The position numbers and the translations under genes are program-made. Under the pieces are notes generated by a model. It saw only the letters and a list, made by a program, of their open reading frames with translations, was not told the origin of the DNA and made no database searches. From contig JBGZBY010000096.1 of assembly GCA_041844915.1 (NCBI GenBank), forward strand, positions 1 through 11,188: a stretch of DNA of 11,188 nt. The letters are read 5' to 3'. This document shows, piece by piece, positions 1-4,901 of this stretch. How positions within the stretch are numbered: position 1 is the stretch's first letter; each line of letters starts with the position of its first letter. Source of the stretch: W11650 sp041844915 (lineage in GTDB: Bacteria > Bacillota > Clostridia > Lachnospirales > Vallitaleaceae).

Positions 1-115
1 GCAGCGAGGAAGAATTTTGAGGAGCAAGGGGATAAAAGAATGCTTGCCTTGCGCCAGAATGAAGCCAAAAGAAAGGGATAGAGTGTTCAGCGGCGCAGAG
101 AGCCGGCGAAAGAAT
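1..115. repeat. Direct repeat, copy 1 (pairs with 199-313)
   Basis: This ~115-bp segment recurs 198 bp downstream with about ten substitutions. It starts with GCAGCGAGGAAGAATTTTGA and ends near GAGAGCCGGCGAA. The left edge coincides with the window start, so the true unit may be longer. Between the copies lies a spacer in which CAGCAAAGGG occurs twice. No coding role is apparent. I read it as an intergenic repeat upstream of hslO. Confidence 0.8.
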
Positions 116-198
116 CCGGCAGAGACAGCAAAGGGTATTTGCATGGGAAAGCAGCAAAGGGCATGTGTACCGCAATAAAGCAGAAGAAGGCAAGCCTT

Positions 199-313
199 GC
201 AGCGAGGAAGAATTTTGAGGAGCAAGGGGATAAAAGAACACTTGCCTTGCGCCAGAATGAAGCCAAAAGAAAGGGATAGAGCTTTCAGTGGCACGGAGAG
301 CCGGCGAAGGAAT
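199..313. repeat. Direct repeat, copy 2 (pairs with 1-115)
   Basis: This is the second copy of the repeat that opens the window. It is nearly identical over the first 80 bases and more divergent towards its right end (GTGTTCAGCGGCGCAG against CTTTCAGTGGCACGG). It ends about 30 bp before the hslO ribosome binding site, so the hslO promoter must lie inside or just after it. I see no convincing -35/-10 pair there. Confidence 0.8.
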
Positions 314-356
314 GCCAATATGGGTATAGGAAGAAAAGTAAAAAAAGGAGCAGATC

Positions 357-1214
357 ATGAGTATTGTAGAATTATATAGCGACAGCAAACGAGAATTAAG
401 GCTTTATGTTACCGAGGCTAGAGATGTTGTGGCGGAGGCAGCACGGCTGCACCATTCTCTGCCGCTGGCAACGGCGGCGCTGGGCAGGCTGCTGATAGGA
501 GCCGGTTTGATGTATTGCATGGAAAAATCCGAAAAGGTAAAGCTGACTGTCCAAATAAAAGGAGATGGGATTCTCGGAGGCTTGCTGGTGACAGCAGAAA
601 CCGGAAATCTAAAGGGCTATGCCCTGAATCCGGAAAGTGAAACTTTGCTAAAGGAAAACGGCAAGCTTGATATTTCTCGCGGCATCGGGCAGGGCAGGCT
701 TTCGGTGGTGAAGGATTATGGGCTGAAGGATCCATACAGTAGTCAGATGAATTTGGTCAGTGGTGAAATTGCCGAGGATCTGACTGCTTACTTTGCCGAA
801 TCGGAGCAAACGCCGTCGGCAGTATCGCTGGGAGTGTTGGTAGACGTGGACGGCAGCGTAAGGCAGGCGGGTGGCTTTATTGTTCAGTTGATGCCCTTTG
901 CCTCGGAGGAAACAATCTCTGCTTTGGAGAAAAATATTGCCGCCATGCCCGGAATTACTTCGCTTTTGGATGAAGGACTTTCTGCGGCGGATATTGCCGG
1001 ATTGGTTCTGGCGGGGTTACAGCCGGAGAAGATGGAGGAAAAGAAAATCCGGTATTATTGTAACTGCGAAAAGGAACGATTTATTCGGGCGATTCAGGGC
1101 TTGCAGAAGGAGGAGCTATCGGCGATTTTAGAAGAAAAGAAGCCGATCGTGGTGGAATGCCATTTTTGTGATAAAAAATATGAAATCACGACAGAGGAGT
1201 TGTTACGCAGCTAA
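357..1214 (+). CDS. hslO: Hsp33 redox-regulated molecular chaperone
   Basis: The 285-residue product has the length and layout of Hsp33, a cytoplasmic holdase chaperone that is switched on by oxidation of a zinc-bound cysteine centre and protects unfolding proteins during oxidative stress. Visible signs are the N-terminal domain with a conserved-looking core around residues 106-135 (DISRGIGQGRLSVVKDYG, then PYSSQ and LVSGEIAEDL) and the C-terminal zinc switch Cys235-x-Cys237, 30 residues, Cys268-x-x-Cys271. All four cysteines are present, so the redox switch should be intact. The ATG at 357 is preceded by AAGGAG (344-349) at good spacing. The gene seems to stand alone: repeat DNA lies on both sides and no obvious intrinsic terminator follows. 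Identification by motif and length is firm. Confidence 0.96.
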   Translation: MSIVELYSDSKRELRLYVTEARDVVAEAARLHHSLPLATAALGRLLIGAGLMYCMEKSEKVKLTVQIKGDGILGGLLVTAETGNLKGYALNPESETLLKENGKLDISRGIGQGRLSVVKDYGLKDPYSSQMNLVSGEIAEDLTAYFAESEQTPSAVSLGVLVDVDGSVRQAGGFIVQLMPFASEETISALEKNIAAMPGITSLLDEGLSAADIAGLVLAGLQPEKMEEKKIRYYCNCEKERFIRAIQGLQKEELSAILEEKKPIVVECHFCDKKYEITTEELLRS

Positions 1215-1302
1215 TATTCATTTATGCTAGTCGCGCTTTGAGAGTGAAGTGCCGCCACGTTCCCACCGCAAGACCAGATGCTGCGCATTTGCCGCGCGTT
1301 CC

Positions 1303-1370
1303 GCGCTCTCTGTCCGCTGGTGAAGCGCCGCAAAAAGAATATGCCCGCTGCACGGTTGCATTCCTTTATG
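1303..1370. repeat. Intergenic repeat module A, copy 1
   Basis: This 68-bp module runs from GCGCTCTCTGTCCGCTGG to TTCCTTTATG. It recurs at 3730-3797 with four substitutions and no indels. Here it is joined directly to module B. The region from the hslO stop to this point (1215-1302) holds no recognisable gene or terminator; a short piece at about 1221-1240 (TTTATGCTAGTCGCGCTTT) resembles the A/B junction and may be a further fragment. Confidence 0.8.
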
Positions 1371-1600
1371 CCAGTCGCGCTTCACGGTGTCCTTCCTATC
1401 CTATTACAATTCACTACAACATCCATTCATATAAAATCACCATCGCAGCACCGTCCTCACCCCAAGTCCCGTCATCCCTTTTGGAAGGCCGCCCGTTGTC
1501 CAAAGCGCTCGCAGGGAGCGAGTTTCGACGCCGTTCAAAAGGGATGACAAAATTGGGCTGCATGGCAATACTGCGAGGCACTTCTCTATAGATTCTGGCT
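1371..1600. repeat. Intergenic repeat module B, copy 1, with internal palindrome
   Basis: This 230-bp module recurs at 3207-3438 with roughly 96% identity by eye, in the same orientation. It contains a 78-bp inverted-repeat element: GTCATCCCTTTTG (1471-1483) pairs perfectly with CAAAAGGGATGAC (1536-1548). Inside it is a smaller hairpin, CGCTC/GAGCG around GCAGG. Short open frames cross it in several frames but have no ribosome binding site. It could be an immobile repeat, a MITE-like element or a structured RNA; the sequence does not decide. Confidence 0.85.
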
Positions 1601-1674
1601 TATCTCTGCCTTAAGATGTGTGCGAAGGAGTATTCTAATTTTTAATCGAATTCTAATCTAATTCCACAACTAGA

Positions 1675-1766
1675 GGTTTGCCCCTTTTCCATCTTCCCTT
1701 TAATTGCTCTTTCTCTTTATGGTTTGCCCCTTTTTCGTCGTTCTTTCAATTCCTCTTTCTCTTTAC
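1675..1766. repeat. 46-bp tandem repeat, two units (module C)
   Basis: Two pyrimidine-rich units of exactly 46 bp (1675-1720, 1721-1766) each begin GGTTTGCCCC and end CTCTTTCTCTTTA(T/C). The same unit occurs three times at 3502-3639. The leader CTAATCTAATTCCACAACTAGA precedes both arrays, and a related piece (CTAATCTAATTCCACAAATT) lies at 2034-2053 before rpn. A 46-bp period is not a multiple of three and there is no spacer variation, so this is neither coding repeat nor CRISPR. Confidence 0.85.
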
Positions 1767-1769
1767 AGT

Positions 1770-1852
1770 CGAACGCAAATCCCTGCGGGATTTTCTGCCT
1801 CTCGGTGCTGGCGAATTAATCGCCGAGGCAAACCTTTGCACACGCCTTAGAG
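1770..1852. repeat. Module D repeat, copy 1, with two hairpins
   Basis: The module starts CGAACGCAAATCCC and ends CACGCCTT. It holds a first hairpin, AAATCCC-TGC-GGGATTT, and a second, GGCGA-ATTAA-TCGCC, with GCCTC/GAGGC outside it. Two more copies are at 1891-1972 and 3643-3730. Between this copy and the next, GCACACGCC (about 1838-1846) and GGCGTGTGC (about 1876-1884) form a further inverted repeat. Confidence 0.8.
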
Positions 1853-1890
1853 CAGAGATAAACGCATGTTCACAGGGCGTGTGCTAGGGG

Positions 1891-1972
1891 CGAACGCAAA
1901 TTCCTACGGGATTTTCTGCCTCTCGGTGCTGGCAAATCAGTCGCCGAGGCAAACCCCTACGCACGCCTTGAG
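1891..1972. repeat. Module D repeat, copy 2
   Basis: The second D copy starts CGAACGCAAATTCC. The first hairpin reads AAATTCC-TAC-GGGATTT, where the C-to-T change still pairs as G.U. The second hairpin is weaker here (GGCAAATCAGTCGCC). It is followed by GCACGCC...GAGCGTGC and then a fragment of the C leader just before rpn. Positions 1973-2131 otherwise hold only the rpn upstream region, where I see no strong promoter. Confidence 0.78.
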
Positions 1973-2131
1973 AATACGATGAATTTAAAATGATAGAGCG
2001 TGCGATAAGGATTTTTGGTTTTTAATCAAATTCTAATCTAATTCCACAAATTGCGGACGATTTTTTCTTTCTACTTTGCTAAAATACTATTGTAATAGGT
2101 ATCAATTTTTAGTAAAATAAAGGAGAAGAAA

Positions 2132-3049
2132 ATGAGGAATGGAGAAAACGCACAGAATATTTTAAAAGAAAGTAATGCTATCCATGTTACAGAAGCCCAC
2201 AAGGAATTCAGATTCACCGCTCGGAATGACTACGCCTTTAAGCTGCTCTTTGGCAATCCCGAAAATATTATTATCCTAAAAGAGTTTCTCTCGGTTGTTT
2301 TAAACCTGGAGAAAGACAGCTTTGAGGAAATCGTCATTGAAAATCCTATGGTGGGGAATTATTACTATGAGGAAAAGAAGGGAATTTTAGATATTAAGCT
2401 GACCCTAAGAGATGGGCAAAAGATCAATATTGAAATGCAAAATCTCTGGGAAACGCATTATGAAAAGCGAGCATATTATTATTGGGCAAGACGCTATTTA
2501 GAAAATTTTAAATCCGGCGAAGCCTACCGTTTACTACCAAAATGCATTAGCATTCATATTTTAAACAGCGAAATTCCTTTTGTCACAGAGATTCATTCGA
2601 TCTATCAAGTATTGAATAGAAAGAACTTTACCCTGCTGGGAGAGGATTTGGAAATTCATTTTTTAGACCTGACAAGACTGCCGGAGGAAGCCGGTGATGA
2701 ATTGGAGAAATGGCTTCGCTTTATTGAAACGGATGACAAAGAGGTACGCAGCCGACTGGGAAGGGAGAACAAGGTGATGGAATATGCAAATGAGGTAATG
2801 GATCAATTCTACAGCAATAAAGAAGAACGATTAAGATACGAAGCCGCTTTCCGGTATGAATGCGATCGGGCTTCCTCCTTGGAGGAAGGCATCCGCATTG
2901 GTGAAAAGCGTGGACGTACAGAAGGTGAAGCACACGGCCGTCATTCCGAAAAGCTCCAAACCGCCAGAAATATGAAGCAAGACAATATACCGATTGCTTC
3001 GATAGTGAAATATACTGGTCTTACCGTCGAAGAAATCGCGGAGCTATAA
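2132..3049 (+). CDS. Rpn-family recombination-promoting nuclease / putative transposase (PD-(D/E)XK)
   Basis: The 305-residue protein matches the Rpn/PDDEXK family in layout. Residues 31-41 (RNDYAFKLLFG) are the family N-terminal signature. The nuclease core is GILDIK (84-89, catalytic Asp87) followed by INIEMQ (98-103, Glu101 and Gln103). The usual charged tail follows at 251-272, and the end (IASIVKYTGLTVEEIAEL) looks like the short helix-turn-helix seen in many members. Known E. coli Rpn proteins cut DNA, promote RecA-independent recombination and have been linked to phage defence; function here is inferred from family. The ATG at 2132 has AGGAG at 2121-2125. The gene is monocistronic, ends at its own terminator and lies between duplicated repeat modules. 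An internal AAGGGAG and in-frame ATG at 2777 could start a 90-residue C-terminal product. Confidence 0.9.
   Translation: MRNGENAQNILKESNAIHVTEAHKEFRFTARNDYAFKLLFGNPENIIILKEFLSVVLNLEKDSFEEIVIENPMVGNYYYEEKKGILDIKLTLRDGQKINIEMQNLWETHYEKRAYYYWARRYLENFKSGEAYRLLPKCISIHILNSEIPFVTEIHSIYQVLNRKNFTLLGEDLEIHFLDLTRLPEEAGDELEKWLRFIETDDKEVRSRLGRENKVMEYANEVMDQFYSNKEERLRYEAAFRYECDRASSLEEGIRIGEKRGRTEGEAHGRHSEKLQTARNMKQDNIPIASIVKYTGLTVEEIAEL
2761..2779 (+). promoter_or_regulatory. Possible internal ribosome binding site and start within rpn
   Basis: AAGGGAG (2761-2767) stands 9 bases before the in-frame ATG at 2777 (Met216). Translation from it would give the last 90 residues of the nuclease, without the catalytic Asp87/Glu101. 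Some E. coli rpn genes express an intragenic small protein that blocks the full-length toxin, so the site is worth noting. A purine-rich codon pair could produce the same sequence by chance. Confidence 0.25.
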
Positions 3050-3061
3050 GCTACAAACAAG

Positions 3062-3114
3062 AAAAAGCATTGTTCCGAAATACTTTGAATTTGGAGCGGT
3101 GCTTTTTGCTTTTT
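3062..3114 (+). terminator. Intrinsic terminator after rpn
   Basis: AAAAAGCATTGTTCCGAA pairs with the region ending GGAGCGGTGCTTTTT to give a stem of about 18 pairs, including several G.U pairs. It is followed by GC and a second run of T. It lies 12 bp after the rpn stop codon and isolates rpn from what follows. Confidence 0.8.
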
Positions 3115-3206
3115 AAGCTGTTCACTGAAGCAGCCCCTTCGTACATATTTTTAATACGATAAATTTATCACCATATTGCCCGTCAGCAAAATCCTGCCAC
3201 TTCGTA

Positions 3207-3438
3207 CCAGTCGCGCTTCACGGTGTCCTTCCTATCCTATTACAATTCACTACAACATCCATTCATATAAAATCACCATCGCAGCACCGTCCTCACCCCA
3301 AGTCTCGTCATCCCTTTTGGAAGGCCGCCCGTTGTCCAAAGCGCTCGCAGGGAGCGAGTTTCGACACACCTTCCAAAAGGGATAACAAAATTGGGCTGTA
3401 TGGCAATGCTGCGAGGCACTTCCCTATAAATTCTGGCT
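3207..3438. repeat. Intergenic repeat module B, copy 2
   Basis: This is the downstream copy of the 230-bp module at 1371-1600, same strand, two bases longer. Its inverted repeat is longer than in copy 1: GTCATCCCTTTTGGAAGG (3307-3324) against CCTTCCAAAAGGGATAAC (3369-3386), 17 of 18 pairs. The left neighbour is unrelated to module A, so the module boundary at CCAGTCGCGC is well defined by comparing the copies. A short unassigned stretch (3115-3206) between the rpn terminator and this copy shows nothing recognisable. Confidence 0.85.
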
Positions 3439-3501
3439 CGTAGGGCGCGTGTTAGGAATTTATAAATTCTAATGAAAGTCTAATCTAATTCCACAACTAG
3501 A

Positions 3502-3639
3502 GGTTTGCCTCTTTTCCATTTTTCTCTTAATTACGCCTTCTCTTTACTGTTTGTCACTTCTTCAGCTTTCTTTCAATTCCTCTTTTTCTTCACGGTTTGC
3601 CCCGTCCTCATCTTCCTTTTAATCACTCTTTCTCTTCAC
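3502..3639. repeat. 46-bp tandem repeat, three units (module C)
   Basis: Three 46-bp units (3502-3547, 3548-3593, 3594-3639) correspond to the two units at 1675-1766. The middle unit is the most diverged (TGTTTGTCACTTC). The array is again followed directly by AGTCGAACGC, the start of module D, so the difference between the two loci is exactly one unit. Confidence 0.85.
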
Positions 3640-3642
3640 AGT

Positions 3643-3730
3643 CGAACGCAAATTCCTGCGGGATTTTTTGCCTCTCGGTGTTGGTTGGCGAATCAGTCGC
3701 CGAGGCAAACACCTATGCACACACCTTGAG
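3643..3730. repeat. Module D repeat, copy 3
   Basis: The third D copy has hairpin AAATTCC-TGC-GGGATTT and a second hairpin GGCGA-ATCAG-TCGCC with the GCCTC/GAGGC pairing retained. It carries a small insertion (GTTGGTTGGCG) relative to the other copies. Its right end (CACCTTGAG) runs straight into module A. Confidence 0.8.
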
Positions 3731-3797
3731 CGCTTTTTGTCCGTTGGTGAAGCGCCGCAAAAAGAATATGCCCGCTGCACGGTTGCGTTCCTTTATG
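3730..3797. repeat. Intergenic repeat module A, copy 2
   Basis: This 68-bp copy of 1303-1370 has four substitutions. At the upstream locus A precedes B; here it follows D. The tail resembles the A/B junction for a few more bases (TGCGCACTTCAC) and then gives way to the promoter at 3825. Confidence 0.8.
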
Positions 3798-3824
3798 CTT
3801 GCGCACTTCACATTTAGAATAATG

Positions 3825-3852
3825 TTGACAGTTTTTTTAAAAATGTTATAAT
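3825..3852 (+). promoter_or_regulatory. Consensus vegetative promoter for the DUF5684-like gene
   Basis: TTGACA (3825-3830), a 16-bp spacer and TATAAT (3847-3852) with an extended -10 TG (3844-3845). Both hexamers are perfect matches to the sigma-A consensus, so strong constitutive transcription is likely. The predicted start is near 3859, leaving a leader of about 55 bases before the ATG at 3916. Confidence 0.88.
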
Positions 3853-3915
3853 ATATTTATTAGTAGCTAATGAGCAATAAGGACAGGAAATAATCCTAAG
3901 AAGGGAGAGAACTTT

Positions 3916-4578
3916 ATGGGATACGTAGTAGAATATGAACAAGCGGTAAAGCAAGCGCAGATGATAATGACGCTAGGTCTTATTTTTGGTTTGATTTTAG
4001 CCGTTGTAATGATTATTTCAATGTGGAAGATTTTTAGCAAGGCGGGAAAGCCTGGCTGGGCATCGATCATACCAATTTATAATCTTTATGTATTATATGA
4101 GATCAGCTGGGGCAAGGGAATTTATTTCTTGTTGCTGCTTGTTCCGTTCGTGAATGCCTTTATCGGTATTATCACTGTTTTTAAGCTGGGACAGAATTTT
4201 GGAAAGAGCACGGGCTTTATTATCGGGATGATTTTCTTGCCAATAGTCTTTATGCCGATGCTGGCATTCAGTAATGCTGTGTTTATGGGGATTGCCGACG
4301 GCAGAGGCGGATTTGCGCCGGTAGGCGGTTATGCCGCTCCTTATCCGGGCTATGGTGCGCCGCAGGGCTATCCGCAGCAAGGAATGCCGCAGGGCGGACA
4401 ACCGCAAAGACCGCCGATGCCTCCGCAGGGTTATCCACAGCAGGCTCCGCAGGGCTACCCGCCGCAGGGCGGACAGCCGCAAAGACCGCCGATGTCTCCG
4501 CAGAGTTATTCACAGCAAGGTCAAGGTGCGCCGCAGGGCTATCCGCAACAAAGACCACCGCAGAATCCTCAGAATTAG
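3916..4578 (+). CDS. DUF5684-like membrane protein with Pro/Gln/Gly-rich C-terminal tail
   Basis: The 220-residue protein has a short N-terminal helix, a membrane segment at about 17-37, then KIFSKAGKPGWASIIPIYN (39-57), the hallmark of DUF5684-type small membrane proteins found in many Clostridia. Two more hydrophobic segments follow at about 68-88 and 99-124. From residue 133 the chain is a low-complexity tail built on GYPQQ, PQGG and QRPPM, with a 25-residue periodicity (PQGGQPQRPPM at 158 and 183). The tail is probably disordered; its side of the membrane is unclear. The ATG at 3916 follows AAGGGAG (3901-3907). The gene has its own strong promoter and terminator, so it is monocistronic. 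The molecular function of the family is not known to me; links to envelope or secretion are guesses. Confidence 0.82.
   Translation: MGYVVEYEQAVKQAQMIMTLGLIFGLILAVVMIISMWKIFSKAGKPGWASIIPIYNLYVLYEISWGKGIYFLLLLVPFVNAFIGIITVFKLGQNFGKSTGFIIGMIFLPIVFMPMLAFSNAVFMGIADGRGGFAPVGGYAAPYPGYGAPQGYPQQGMPQGGQPQRPPMPPQGYPQQAPQGYPPQGGQPQRPPMSPQSYSQQGQGAPQGYPQQRPPQNPQN
4387..4518 (+). repeat. Coding direct repeat in the Pro/Gln-rich tail
   Basis: Two copies of a 57-bp coding unit (4387-4443 and 4462-4518) lie 75 bp apart and differ at five positions. They encode the PQGGQPQRPPM(P/S)PQ(G/S)Y(P/S)QQ stretch. In-frame duplication explains the tail growth and makes tail length likely to vary among strains. Confidence 0.8.
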
Positions 4579-4636
4579 TAAATATTACGGGTGCAGGTAT
4601 TTGAAGCTTAACAAAAAAAAATAAAAATTTCCTGTC

Positions 4637-4667
4637 AAAAAAGCTCCGGTTTATCCGGAGCTTTTTT
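4637..4667 (+). terminator. Strong intrinsic terminator after the DUF5684-like gene
   Basis: AAAAAAGCTCCGG (4637-4649) pairs perfectly with CCGGAGCTTTTTT (4655-4667) around a five-base TTTAT loop: 13 pairs with a T run. The A run on the other arm would let it work on the opposite strand too. From here to 4750 I see only A/T-rich sequence. Confidence 0.93.
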
Positions 4668-4758
4668 ATGCAAAAAACAAATAAGAAATGTTCAAAATGC
4701 ATAAAAAAAGCCTAAAAAAATCCATAAAACGGAGAAAAAGTTTTTTTGCTTAGGGCGC

Positions 4759-4789
4759 TATACCATTTCGTGATTAATTATGGTATAAT
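4759..4789 (+). promoter_or_regulatory. hppA promoter with overlapping inverted repeat
   Basis: TATAAT (4784-4789) with an extended -10 TG (4781-4782) is a good -10 element; the -35 is poor. The inverted repeat TATACCAT (4759-4766) / ATGGTATA (4780-4787) covers both the -35 position and the -10. Such an arrangement is typical of a repressor operator, with arm centres 21 bp apart, or two helical turns. The start would be near 4796, leaving a leader of about 105 bases before hppA. Confidence 0.6.
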
Positions 4790-4901
4790 TAAAGCGATTT
4801 TTCGGAAAATTTTACCTGTCTATCTTTTGTAAGCCGGATTTGGTTGTGGTGTGTGGGGCATGGGATTCGGCTGCAAAAACCTTATACAAAGGAGGGAAGC
4901 A

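Noticed and set aside
197..379. 60-codon plus-strand frame overlapping the hslO start
   Set aside because: It begins with TTG inside the direct repeat, has no ribosome binding site and overlaps the clear hslO start.
1238..1591. Open frames through modules A and B (also at 3176-3385 and 3505-3851)
   Set aside because: Their frames are not kept between repeat copies and they lack ribosome binding sites; the DNA is intergenic repeat.
1675..1766. CRISPR array suspected from regular repeats
   Set aside because: Units are contiguous 46-bp repeats with no unique spacers, and no cas gene is present. The 36-bp repeat at 10815 is coding.
4283..4702. Minus-strand open frames opposite the Pro/Gln-rich tail
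   Set aside because: They mirror low-complexity codons of the membrane-protein gene and one runs through the strong terminator; no ribosome binding site.
4851..4901. GTG start giving hppA 17 extra residues
   Set aside because: The ATG at 4902 has an excellent AAAGGAGGG site and starts the first membrane helix as in the family; the GTG has none.
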